Positions 1 to 7,183 of a stretch of DNA of 20,282 bases are shown piece by piece (position 1 is the first letter of the stretch; each line of letters begins with the position of its first letter). A program made the translations under genes and the position numbers. The notes under the pieces are model-generated. The model was not told the DNA's origin. It worked only from the letters and a program-made list of their open reading frames with translations, and did no database searches. Source of the DNA: an uncultured Lachnospiraceae bacterium (lineage in GTDB: Bacteria; Bacillota; Clostridia; Lachnospirales; Lachnospiraceae); NCBI GenBank assembly GCA_905193085.1, contig CAJJNI010000016.1, positions 1 to 20,282 on the forward strand, given 5' to 3'.

Positions 1-272
1 AATTGAGATTATTTTTTTATATTTAGTTAATTATTATAACAATATATTTGAATATAGATATTAATATATAATTTATCAAAAAAATAATAAATATATTATA
101 CAATTCAGAGGTTTTTACAAATTTCGATATTAATAATAATGTAAACGTTATCAGAAATAGTGTAGTTAAAACAAATTAAATCGAAATATGTATTAATAGT
201 AATTTAACTTACAAAATGATAATGTCCAAAACTTTAAAAATATATTATAAAAGTTACAGCACATTAGGTAAG

Positions 273-365
273 ATGAGCTGTAAAATGATCGGATTAATTA
301 TAACTATAGGGGAGTGTAGTTATAGTTGTAGGGGAATTTATTGTATCAAGCATAAAAAGTGCTGA
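273..365 (+). CDS. possible 30-residue Cys-rich micro-ORF
   Basis: I do not recognise this. The frame encodes 30 residues with five cysteines, at positions 3, 15, 19, 24 and 30, giving a C-x3-C-x4-C-x5-C tail. A hydrophobic stretch (residues 6-12) precedes the cysteines and the end is basic (KHKKC). The start is uncertain. ATG 273 has only a weak AGGT upstream. In-frame ATGs at 216 and 222 would give 49 or 47 residues with no visible ribosome binding site; the frame is open from 180. The stop TGA lies 34 bases before a perfect hairpin, so the frame fits inside a short terminated transcript. It may equally be a chance frame in a non-coding RNA. Confidence 0.2.
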   Translation: MSCKMIGLIITIGECSYSCRGIYCIKHKKC

Positions 366-399
366 GTGTTATGGGGGAAATATTGTTTCGTGAAAACGT

Positions 400-449
400 A
401 AATATCTAAATAAGCCTATATTATTTAATATAGGCTTATTTAGATATTT
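400..449 (+). terminator. perfect 23-bp stem hairpin, terminator-like
   Basis: Bases 400-422 pair without mismatch with 427-449 around an ATTT loop. The stem contains the only G/C block (AAGCCTA). The 3' arm ends in TATTTT followed by AAATTT, so the U-tract is modest, and a symmetrical stem could act in both directions. No annotated gene ends just upstream, which implies a short transcript from the preceding 200 bases or a gene beyond the left edge. Confidence 0.55.
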
Positions 450-550
450 TAAATTTATTAATGATTTTGATGCATAATATTGGGGTAAAATATATATAAA
501 TTAAAATATTATCCAAAATAAAACTTATTAATAAATCGTAAGGGGATTTT

Positions 551-1315
551 ATGAAGTATAAAGTAAGAAGAGGCAGTGTAGGGCGTCCATTAGTAATAAA
601 GAAATTAAAAAGGCCAGAAGGTACAATAACTATAAGATCTAAAAGGATAAGAGATAATAAAATAGCAAAAGAAATTATAAATATGATAAATGATGGCAAG
701 GGGTATGATCAAATAGCAAAAGATTTAGGATTAACTAAAACAGAAGCATTAATAATAAATCAAAAAAATACTTTAAGGCATGGAAATAGTATTAACAGAA
801 CAAATATAAATGATATGATAAGCCTTGGTATTACAAGTAAAGAAATAAGTGAGATATTTAACTGTAAAGAAAGTGATGTTATATCAATTTGGAAAAATAT
901 AAATTATAGTAAAAATTTAGATATTGAAAAGGAAATAAATATTGCTATTAAAGTTAGGGATTTGTTAGAAAAACACTTTAACTTTAATGAGATATCACAT
1001 GAACTAAAATTAAGTAGATATAAACTTTTTAAGGTATATAATAAATACTTTGAAAAATACAATGACGAAGTTATTGATTTTGATACTATTGATAAATTAT
1101 TTAATCTTAAGTTAAATTATGATGATATTGCGAAGTTTTATAATATTCCTAAACAATATTTAATGGAATTAATTAATATGAATGAAAAAAGTAAGATTGA
1201 AAGAGATAAGAGTAAGACTAAAGAACAAAAAGTTACTAAAGATGAAGAAGATATACTAACAAAATCTTATAAGGCTAGTAATATAGACTTTCATGCTCGA
1301 AAATATAGCAAATAA
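551..1315 (+). CDS. protein with four tandem helix-turn-helix repeats
   Basis: I do not recognise a named family. The 254-residue protein begins with a basic segment (residues 1-36) holding a GRP core similar to, but not matching, an AT-hook. It then has four 30-residue units that align without gaps at residues 42-71, 86-115, 135-164 and 180-209. In each unit position 1 is Ile/Val, 4 and 5 are hydrophobic, 14 is Ile, 15 is Ala/Ser, and 20, 25 and 28 are hydrophobic. That is the spacing of a simple helix-turn-helix such as sigma-70 region 4 or resolvase-type HTHs. The tail (210-254) is highly charged. No enzymatic motif is visible. The start is set by AAGGGG five bases before the ATG. Codons are dominated by AAA, ATA, TTA and AGA, unlike the genes to the right, which suggests a mobile-element origin. 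DNA binding is inferred. Confidence 0.75.
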   Translation: MKYKVRRGSVGRPLVIKKLKRPEGTITIRSKRIRDNKIAKEIINMINDGKGYDQIAKDLGLTKTEALIINQKNTLRHGNSINRTNINDMISLGITSKEISEIFNCKESDVISIWKNINYSKNLDIEKEINIAIKVRDLLEKHFNFNEISHELKLSRYKLFKVYNKYFEKYNDEVIDFDTIDKLFNLKLNYDDIAKFYNIPKQYLMELINMNEKSKIERDKSKTKEQKVTKDEEDILTKSYKASNIDFHARKYSK

Positions 1316-1366
1316 AAAATTACCATATTAAATGATTAATATAGTCATTTAATATGGTAATTTTTT
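1314..1366 (+). terminator. terminator of the HTH-repeat gene
   Basis: A perfect 22-bp stem (1314-1335 with 1345-1366, nine-base loop) starts inside the stop codon of the preceding gene and ends in six T. The 5' arm begins with A6, so it could also terminate minus-strand transcripts. Confidence 0.85.
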
Positions 1367-1368
1367 AT

Positions 1369-1397
1369 GCATAAAAGTACTTTTATGACATGATGTC
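1369..1397. repeat. two adjacent perfect palindromes
   Basis: CATAAAAGTACTTTTATG (1369-1386) is an 18-bp perfect palindrome and is followed directly by GACATGATGTC (1387-1397), an 11-bp palindrome with a central G. They sit just after the terminator of the HTH-repeat gene, in a stretch without genes. They could be binding sites for a dimeric protein or remnants of a repeat element; nothing in the window decides this. Confidence 0.5.
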
Positions 1398-1550
1398 TAG
1401 GCGAAGCAAATTTTTATTATAGATATAAATAATATCAATAATTTCAGAAACGTAAAAAATGACATTTTGAGCAACGGATATGACCGAAACGGTAGCGAGT
1501 GTCATATCGTTGGCGACATGAGCGTAGCGAATTTTTTATATTTAGATTTT
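1387..1550. repeat. structured intergenic repeat with a partial second copy
   Basis: Bases 1453-1538 can fold into one element. The outer stem is TAAAAAAT (1453-1460) with ATTTTTTA (1531-1538). The inner stem pairs CAAC-GATATGAC (1472-1475, 1477-1484) with GTCATATC-GTTG (1501-1512), with a bulged G at 1476. A small CCG-AAA-CGG hairpin forms at 1484-1492. The motif GACATGA plus GCGTAGCGAATTTTTTAT at 1515-1539 recurs upstream as GACATGA (1387) plus GCGAAGCAAATTTTTAT (1401-1417). A-tracts on the left and T-tracts on the right mean it could terminate transcription from either side, including the WYL gene from the right. It looks like a dispersed intergenic repeat; genome copy number cannot be seen here. 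Confidence 0.45.
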
Positions 1551-1621
1551 ATATTATTTAAGAATATTACTTAGGGTTATAAAATATTTCGTATACACCT
1601 TTGTTAATATAATTTAAATTT

Positions 1622-2614
1622 TTATTTTTTATACTGTTTAACAAGTCTGTCTATTTCATTATCCATCATTTTCACTACAGATTCAGGAGCAATAATTTTA
1701 ACACCCTCTCCGAGACCTATAATCCATGCAATAAACTGTCTGCTTACTGAAACTTCAACATTTACAACAAACTTTTCTTCTCCTGTGCGTATCATTGAAA
1801 TATCTTTTCCAAACCGGTCTATCATTATTCCGGAATATGAATTATCACATTCTATACTCACCCATTCTTCCTTACCTGCATACATACCAAACATTTTTCT
1901 TGCATATGCAGCCATGTCAAATGCTTTAAATTCATGTTTTCCCTCTCTGCTTCTTCCATTTGCCTCGATATTAAGCATCTTATCTACCCGAAAATGTTTT
2001 ATAATATCTTCGGTGCTGTCATATGCAATCAGATAATAATTCTCATCGTCCCACGACAATGACCAGGGACTTACTTCATACAATGCACCGTCATGTCTAA
2101 GTTCCATTTTCTTATCCACATTCCATTGAAAATACTGAAATGTTATCCTTGAATTTTGTGCTATTGCTGTATGTATCATGTCAACATTGTAATAAATACT
2201 TTCATTCATTGTCTTTACTCTGCCAGCAACAAATACCTGTCTGTGAAGCTGTGATGCCTCATACTTACTTGCTAAAGCCTCAATCTTTTTAATCAATTCG
2301 TCAGATTTCTTTGTTGTTATAAATTTTGCTGCCTGTACTGAATCAACAAGCAACTTAAGCTCAGCCAGTTCAAACTGCCTGCTTCCTATATGATAATGGT
2401 ATGTCCTCTCTTCCTGTATACCTATTATATCTAACCCATATAATCGTAAATTTTCTATATCACTATAGACACTTTTTCGTTCTGCATTTACACCATATGA
2501 AGCTAACGCATCTATTATTTCAGGCATAGTAATACTATGTGTATCATCTGTGCGTTCAAGCAAAATTTTCATAAGATATATCAATTTTAATTTTTGATTT
2601 GATGACCTTGGCAT
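1622..2614 (-). CDS. WYL-domain transcriptional regulator
   Basis: The 330-residue protein has the three-part layout of the DeoR-like/WYL family. A winged helix-turn-helix lies at residues 6-66 (the AERKSVYSDIENLR stretch is the recognition region). A WYL domain spans about 140-215 (PWSLSWDDENYYLIAYD, then KHFRVDK), and a WCX-like C-terminal domain about 245-327. WYL domains commonly sense nucleic acid or nucleotide ligands; the targets here are unknown. The start is the ATG at 2614, seven bases after an AGGAGGGG site; a longer frame to 2662 adds 16 residues with no such site. The gene is monocistronic: a terminator separates it from spoIVB, and a TTATAAT element near 2650-2660 on the minus strand could be its -10. 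It occupies the position where spo0A usually follows spoIVB. Confidence 0.9.
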   Translation of the reverse strand: MPRSSNQKLKLIYLMKILLERTDDTHSITMPEIIDALASYGVNAERKSVYSDIENLRLYGLDIIGIQEERTYHYHIGSRQFELAELKLLVDSVQAAKFITTKKSDELIKKIEALASKYEASQLHRQVFVAGRVKTMNESIYYNVDMIHTAIAQNSRITFQYFQWNVDKKMELRHDGALYEVSPWSLSWDDENYYLIAYDSTEDIIKHFRVDKMLNIEANGRSREGKHEFKAFDMAAYARKMFGMYAGKEEWVSIECDNSYSGIMIDRFGKDISMIRTGEEKFVVNVEVSVSRQFIAWIIGLGEGVKIIAPESVVKMMDNEIDRLVKQYKK

Positions 2615-2710
2615 AAGACCCCTCCTGTAAATTTTAATAAAACTACACTCATTATAACTCATTTATTTTCAAAAGTCGCTGTTTTTTGTATATAATGTTA
2701 AGTAATAAAT

Positions 2711-2756
2711 AAAAGCAGATAATACAACACCCATAATGATTGTAATATCTGCTTTT
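2711..2756 (-). terminator. terminator after spoIVB
   Basis: Bases 2711-2727 pair with 2740-2756 with one mismatch around a 12-base loop. Read on the minus strand, it starts four bases after the spoIVB stop and ends in TTTT. It closes the long minus-strand cluster. Confidence 0.8.
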
Positions 2757-2759
2757 CAA

Positions 2760-4031
2760 CTAATTATTCCCCAACATATTTTCTATAAATATCCCATACC
2801 CCTTTGCAGGGTCATTCACGAACACATGTGTGACTGCGCCTATTATTTTTCCATTCTGTAATATTGGAGAACCACTAAGTCCCTGGACTATGCCGCCGGT
2901 TTTATTAAGAAGTTCCTGGTCTGTTACTTCTAATACTATACCTTTATTTCCTTTATCGCTTTTGTTTATATCGACTATCTCAATTTCGTATTGTCTTACC
3001 TGCCCATCTATGCATGACTGTATTATTGCTTTACCTTTCTTAATTTCTTCTTTAGAAGCTATTTCTACAGCCTGTGTATCACTGAGATAATCTGGAACTT
3101 TTAATAATTTGCCTTTAATTCCAAAATCTGTATTATCTGTTATCTGACCTATTTTCTGCTCTTCATTGTAGTCTATCATTCCTATAAGTTCACCGGGTTT
3201 TCCCCTCTCTCCCTTAACGATTGAAATTATTTCTGTATTAAATAACTGACCGTTATTAACTTCCATTAAAAGACGTGTATCTATGTCAGTTATGCCATGT
3301 CCCAATGCGCCATAACTTCCATCACCTCTAATATAAGTAATCATGCCAACTCCCTGAGTGTTGTCTCTAATCCATATGCCAATCTTATATTCATCTGCTG
3401 ATGTCTGTACAGGTTTTATTTTGACTTTTATATTTTCATTATTTCTCCTGATTCCAAGAACAAGTTCATCACTTCCAAATTGATTTATCTTATCTACTAA
3501 TTCAGCTTTTGTTTTTACATTCTCCTGATTTACACTTACTATATAATCTCCGCTCTTGACTATATTTTCTGCCGGTGAATACTCTGCATTATCCATTCCG
3601 TATACTGAACCTGTTCCTATTACCATTACTCCATTTGTTTCTACATAAATTCCAACAGGACAGCCTGCAGGAATTATTTTTTTATCCTCTATAACATTTA
3701 TTTCTACTTCTTTTAAATTAATGAGTCCAAATAATTTGTATTCCGCAGTAAATGTACCAACATTTGAAAATGTATAGCTTGAAATATCATTACTTATGTT
3801 AATCTGGTTTTCTGGAATTTTTTCACCTGAACCACCATCGGACATAACCGCTTTAGCATCAACAAATACACTGCATATACCGAGATTATGTTTAAATTCA
3901 TCGCCTGATTTTATCATTATAGAATCAGGAATCATTTTTTTAATGCCATTGTATGCATAATAACCCGTAAAACACAAGACGACAGCTAATATTACTAAAA
4001 GCCATCGTCTGTAAATTTTTAAACTCTTCAC
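2760..4031 (-). CDS. spoIVB: SpoIVB, PDZ-containing serine peptidase (family S55)
   Basis: In spore-formers SpoIVB is secreted from the forespore into the intermembrane space and cleaves SpoIVFA, releasing pro-sigma-K processing in the mother cell. This 423-residue copy has a basic N-terminus with one membrane segment (about 11-29), a PDZ domain at about 120-205 and an S55 peptidase domain from about 215. The triad appears complete: His245 in GALGHG, Asp371, and Ser386 in GLSGSP. The Asp-Ser distance of 15 residues and the His-Ser distance of 141 match the B. subtilis enzyme closely. The start codon is GTG, ten bases after GAGG. It follows recN after 71 bases, which hold a weak hairpin and a sigma-G-like sequence. 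The usual next gene, spo0A, is missing. Confidence 0.95.
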   Translation of the reverse strand: MKSLKIYRRWLLVILAVVLCFTGYYAYNGIKKMIPDSIMIKSGDEFKHNLGICSVFVDAKAVMSDGGSGEKIPENQINISNDISSYTFSNVGTFTAEYKLFGLINLKEVEINVIEDKKIIPAGCPVGIYVETNGVMVIGTGSVYGMDNAEYSPAENIVKSGDYIVSVNQENVKTKAELVDKINQFGSDELVLGIRRNNENIKVKIKPVQTSADEYKIGIWIRDNTQGVGMITYIRGDGSYGALGHGITDIDTRLLMEVNNGQLFNTEIISIVKGERGKPGELIGMIDYNEEQKIGQITDNTDFGIKGKLLKVPDYLSDTQAVEIASKEEIKKGKAIIQSCIDGQVRQYEIEIVDINKSDKGNKGIVLEVTDQELLNKTGGIVQGLSGSPILQNGKIIGAVTHVFVNDPAKGYGIFIENMLGNN

Positions 4032-4064
4032 TTTATCACATCCTCACAAACGATTTCATATTGT

Positions 4065-4093
4065 TAGTATGTTTAAAAGTGAGTTTTTCACAC
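4065..4093 (-). promoter_or_regulatory. possible sigma-G-like promoter of spoIVB
   Basis: On the minus strand CATACTA (4065-4071) fits the -10 consensus reported for B. subtilis sigma-G (cAtnnTA). GTGTG (4089-4093), 17 bases upstream, fits four of five positions of its -35 (gnATr). It lies 33 bases before the spoIVB GTG. Forespore control of spoIVB is known in B. subtilis. The match is short and could be chance. Confidence 0.25.
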
Positions 4094-4094
4094 T
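4074..4094 (-). terminator. weak terminator after recN
   Basis: Bases 4078-4083 pair with 4089-4094 (one A-A mismatch, five-base loop). On the minus strand the hairpin is followed by TTTT. It is eight bases past the recN stop and overlaps the putative spoIVB promoter, so it may only attenuate readthrough. Confidence 0.3.
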
Positions 4095-4102
4095 GTATTA
4101 TT

Positions 4103-5782
4103 TTACCTTTTTGCCAGACTTCTCATTTCTTTCGCATTATCCATTACAGTTTTTGTAATCTCAACACCGCCAAGAAGTCTTGCAAGTTCTGTATAAATTT
4201 CTTCTTCTGAAAGCTCGCGGATTGTTGTTTTCGTCATAACTTCACCATTATTTTCCATATTTTTTTCAATAAGGAAATGGCAATCCGACATTGCCGCAAT
4301 CTGAGGAAGATGTGTTATACAAATAATCTGTTTATCTTTGGCAAGCATTCCCATTTTCTCAGATATTTTCTGTGCAGTCCTGCCGCTGATTCCAACATCA
4401 ATTTCATCAAAAATCATTGTATCTACAAAGTCTTTCTTAGCAAGAACAGTCTTGATGGCAAGCATTATACGCGACAACTCTCCGCCTGATGCAACCTTGC
4501 CTAATGGCAGCAGAGGTTCGCCCGGATTAGTTGAAATAACAAATTCAACATCATCAATTCCTTCTGCACTAAATGTACGGTTCCTGTTAAACATAATATC
4601 AAACTGTACATCAAGAAAATTCATGTCAAGCAATGCATTTTTAATTTCTTCTGAAAGTCTGCCGGCATATTTTTTACGAATTTCAGTTAAAACCTGTGAT
4701 ATTTCAGTCATGTCAAGTTCACACTGTTTTATTTCTTCTTTTAATTCTGTCACATTCTGAGCAAAATTTATCAGTTCATCACACTTTTGCTGTTTATTGG
4801 CACATTCTTTTAAAATCTGCTCTATCGTATTTCCATATTTGGACTTAAGATGATTTATCAAATCCAGACGCTGTGTAATTTCATGATATTCTTCTTCATC
4901 AAACTCAAATTCACTTATATAATCAGACAATTCTCTATTAAAATCTGATAATATATCTTCAACTGACAATAACTGCTCATTCATTGATTTTAATTTATCA
5001 TCAAGTGATGCAACTGCTGCCATTTCTCTTACGCTATTTCCAATAAGCATGCCTGCACAGACTGAGTCTGAACCATCAAGCATACTATGTACCAAAGACA
5101 AAGAATCCGTTATCTTCTGTGAATTTTCCATTTTCTTATACTTAGCTTCGAGCAACTCATCTTCACCGACAGAAAGAGAAGCATTTTGTATTTCTTCTAT
5201 TTCATATTGCAAAAATGATATTTCTCTTTCTCTGGAACTTTCATCAAAATCAAGACTGTCTAATTTACTTTTTAATGCTGAATATTTTCTGTATAATTTT
5301 GCCATTTCAGCTTTTGGTTTACATAATTCATTTTTTGCAAATTCATCTAAGATTTCAAAATGCTTATGTTTATTAAGCAGTGACTGATGTTCATGCTGTC
5401 CATGAATATCAATTACAATGCCTGCAACTTCTTTTAGATTAGATACTGTTACCGTCTCGCCATTTATCTTGCTTATACTTCGGCCCGGTGTTATTTTTCT
5501 TGAAATAATAAGCTGATTATCTTCCGGGAAAATATCCATTTTCTCCAGTTGCTGTCTCTGATAATCATTATCAATTTCAAATACAAGCTCAACAAGAGCA
5601 TACTCTGCTCCACTTCTGATAATGTCCTTACTTACTTTTCCCCCTAAAGCAAGATTAATCGAACCAATAATAATAGATTTACCTGCACCTGTTTCGCCTG
5701 TTATAATATTAAGACCTTCCTTAAATTCAACCTCTGCCCTGTCAACTAAAGCAAGATTCTTTACAGATAAACTCAGTAGCAT
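4103..5782 (-). CDS. recN: RecN, DNA double-strand break repair SMC-like ATPase
   Basis: RecN is a cytosolic SMC-family ATPase recruited early to double-strand breaks. The 559-residue length is typical. The Walker A motif GETGAGKS lies at residues 29-36. The middle (about 150-380) is a coiled coil rich in Glu and Lys. The ABC signature SGGELSR begins at 432, and Walker B ends in Asp459-Glu460 (FDEIDVGISG), followed by the ITHLPQIA switch. The ATG is preceded by GAGGAGG with a six-base spacer. It lies 25 bases after argR, an adjacency conserved in Firmicutes, and is followed by spoIVB. All key residues are present and nothing is unusual. Confidence 0.97.
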   Translation of the reverse strand: MLLSLSVKNLALVDRAEVEFKEGLNIITGETGAGKSIIIGSINLALGGKVSKDIIRSGAEYALVELVFEIDNDYQRQQLEKMDIFPEDNQLIISRKITPGRSISKINGETVTVSNLKEVAGIVIDIHGQHEHQSLLNKHKHFEILDEFAKNELCKPKAEMAKLYRKYSALKSKLDSLDFDESSREREISFLQYEIEEIQNASLSVGEDELLEAKYKKMENSQKITDSLSLVHSMLDGSDSVCAGMLIGNSVREMAAVASLDDKLKSMNEQLLSVEDILSDFNRELSDYISEFEFDEEEYHEITQRLDLINHLKSKYGNTIEQILKECANKQQKCDELINFAQNVTELKEEIKQCELDMTEISQVLTEIRKKYAGRLSEEIKNALLDMNFLDVQFDIMFNRNRTFSAEGIDDVEFVISTNPGEPLLPLGKVASGGELSRIMLAIKTVLAKKDFVDTMIFDEIDVGISGRTAQKISEKMGMLAKDKQIICITHLPQIAAMSDCHFLIEKNMENNGEVMTKTTIRELSEEEIYTELARLLGGVEITKTVMDNAKEMRSLAKR

Positions 5783-5807
5783 TATTTACCTCCTCATATA
5801 TTATTTA

Positions 5808-6281
5808 TCAGATATGATGCACCGGAGGATAAACAGACATCAACTTGCGTATTTTATCCATAACTGTTTTTGTCTGGTCTGTTGTACGGATAGCACACAT
5901 TATTGTATCATCTCCTGCTATACAGCCAACTATTTCATTCCAGCCCAGTGCATCTAAAGCTACAGCAACAGCCATAGCCATACCTGATACTGTTTTAATT
6001 ACCAAAATATTCTGCGCCATATCCATCGACACAAAACCTTCCATAAGTATTCGTATATATTTCTCATTCAAATGGTCTTTATCTGACTTCATAAATGAAT
6101 ATTTCTGTCTGCCATTTGAAGACGGTACTTTTGTCAGATTCAATTCCCTTATATCTCTGGATACGGTTGCCTGTGTGACATTATAACCTGCCTCTTTTAA
6201 ATTTCTGGCAAGCTCTTCCTGTGTTTCAATATCCATACTGCTGACTAATTCAATAATCTTTGTATGTCTTTCCCTTTTCAT
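5808..6281 (-). CDS. argR: ArgR, arginine repressor
   Basis: ArgR is a hexameric regulator that binds ARG boxes when loaded with arginine, repressing biosynthesis and often activating catabolism. The 157-residue protein has the N-terminal winged helix, with the SR pair in the recognition helix (QATVSRDIRELNL, residues 37-49). The C-terminal oligomerisation and arginine-binding domain carries GCIAGDDTI at 119-127, where Asp124 and Asp125 contact arginine. The start is an ATG after AGGGGTGG. It lies ten bases after nadK and just before recN, which is the standard Firmicutes order. No clear ARG box was found within the window. Confidence 0.96.
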   Translation of the reverse strand: MKRERHTKIIELVSSMDIETQEELARNLKEAGYNVTQATVSRDIRELNLTKVPSSNGRQKYSFMKSDKDHLNEKYIRILMEGFVSMDMAQNILVIKTVSGMAMAVAVALDALGWNEIVGCIAGDDTIMCAIRTTDQTKTVMDKIRKLMSVYPPVHHI

Positions 6282-6291
6282 AATGCCACCC

Positions 6292-7149
6292 CTATATGCC
6301 CATTTTCTTACTCAGATTCTGAAGAAAACTGTCCTTATTTATCTTGATAATTTTAGTAACTAATTGTGATTTCTTAATCTCTATACAGTCTCCACCTTCT
6401 ATGTTAAGAGCTCTTGATGCGTCAAAACTTACCATAGCCTCCGGAGAATTAACACAATGCCTTGACTCTGTATAAATACATATCTTATCTTCTGCATCAA
6501 GCACGATACTTCTGTTGTTGAGAGTATGTGAACAAATCGGTGTAACTACACTCATTCTGGCACATGGAGATACGATCGGACCTCCAGCAGACATGCTGTA
6601 TCCGGTTGAACCGGTAGGTGTTGAAATTATTATTCCATCTGCCTCGTATGTAGCAAGGAATTTATCATTAACATATATATCATAATTAACAACCCTGAGT
6701 CCGCCGACACGACTGATAACTATATCATTCAATGCCAGATGAACTTCTGAATCTTCCAGACTGCTCTCAACCAATTTGCCTTCAAGCATCATACGCTCTT
6801 CTATCTCGTAATTATCGGCAATAAGTGCGTCCATAGCACTGTTTATATTATCTTTTCCTATCTCCGTAAGATAACCTAAAGTGCCAAGATTTATACCGAG
6901 TAAAGGCAGATTATACTTAACGGTATCATGTGCGGCCTGAATTAATGTTCCATCTCCACCAATAACAATAATAGCTTCCACACCTTCTAAAACATTTTCC
7001 AAATCATAATTTCTGGAATCAGCTTTATCAAATGATTTTTCAGGAATTACACACTCACACCCATGTTGTATCAGGTATTTCTGTATTCTTTTTGTAACTG
7101 ATAAATTTTCATCTTTATCATAATTTGTAATAATTACACATTTTTTCAT
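6292..7149 (-). CDS. nadK: NAD kinase
   Basis: This enzyme phosphorylates NAD+ to NADP+ in the cytosol. The 285-residue protein shows the three family hallmarks. GGDGT is at 64-68, with catalytic Asp66. Asn141-Asp142 stands where most family members have NE. The Gly-rich loop STPTGSTGYSMSAGGPI (176-192) binds the nicotinamide dinucleotide. The start ATG has a GGAG element about ten bases upstream. It sits between the zinc-ribbon gene (34 bases away) and argR (10 bases). In related genomes it commonly follows tlyA directly, so the zinc-ribbon gene looks inserted. Confidence 0.96.
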   Translation of the reverse strand: MKKCVIITNYDKDENLSVTKRIQKYLIQHGCECVIPEKSFDKADSRNYDLENVLEGVEAIIVIGGDGTLIQAAHDTVKYNLPLLGINLGTLGYLTEIGKDNINSAMDALIADNYEIEERMMLEGKLVESSLEDSEVHLALNDIVISRVGGLRVVNYDIYVNDKFLATYEADGIIISTPTGSTGYSMSAGGPIVSPCARMSVVTPICSHTLNNRSIVLDAEDKICIYTESRHCVNSPEAMVSFDASRALNIEGGDCIEIKKSQLVTKIIKINKDSFLQNLSKKMGI

Positions 7150-7183
7150 CTAAAAAGCACTCCGGTTACATATTTTTATCTGA

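Larger units (their letters stand above)
1..540. other. A+T-rich intergenic region
   Basis: There is no long open reading frame on either strand. The sequence is overwhelmingly A and T, much more so than the housekeeping genes further right. It contains a 7-bp hairpin (TTACAGC at 254-260 pairing with GCTGTAA at 277-283), a possible Cys-rich micro-ORF (273-365), three GGGGA-containing repeats (305-313, 327-335, 370-378) and a perfect 23-bp hairpin (400-449). Bases 1-215 show nothing I can name. The 450-540 part is the leader of the next gene, with an AAGGGG ribosome binding site just before its ATG. No promoter could be picked with confidence because TATAAT-like strings are everywhere in DNA of this composition. 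Confidence 0.6.

Noticed and set aside
363..398. Readthrough of the micro-ORF TGA as selenocysteine or Trp, adding 11 residues with one more Cys
   Set aside because: No SECIS-like hairpin could be placed just after the TGA, and neighbouring genes use standard termination.
436..699. 87-residue hydrophobic frame on the minus strand
   Set aside because: It is the antisense shadow of the HTH-repeat gene in A+T-rich DNA; it crosses the terminator-like hairpin at its 3' end and has no ribosome binding site.
2615..2662. Longer start for the WYL regulator
   Set aside because: The extension covers the strong AGGAGGGG ribosome binding site and lacks one of its own.
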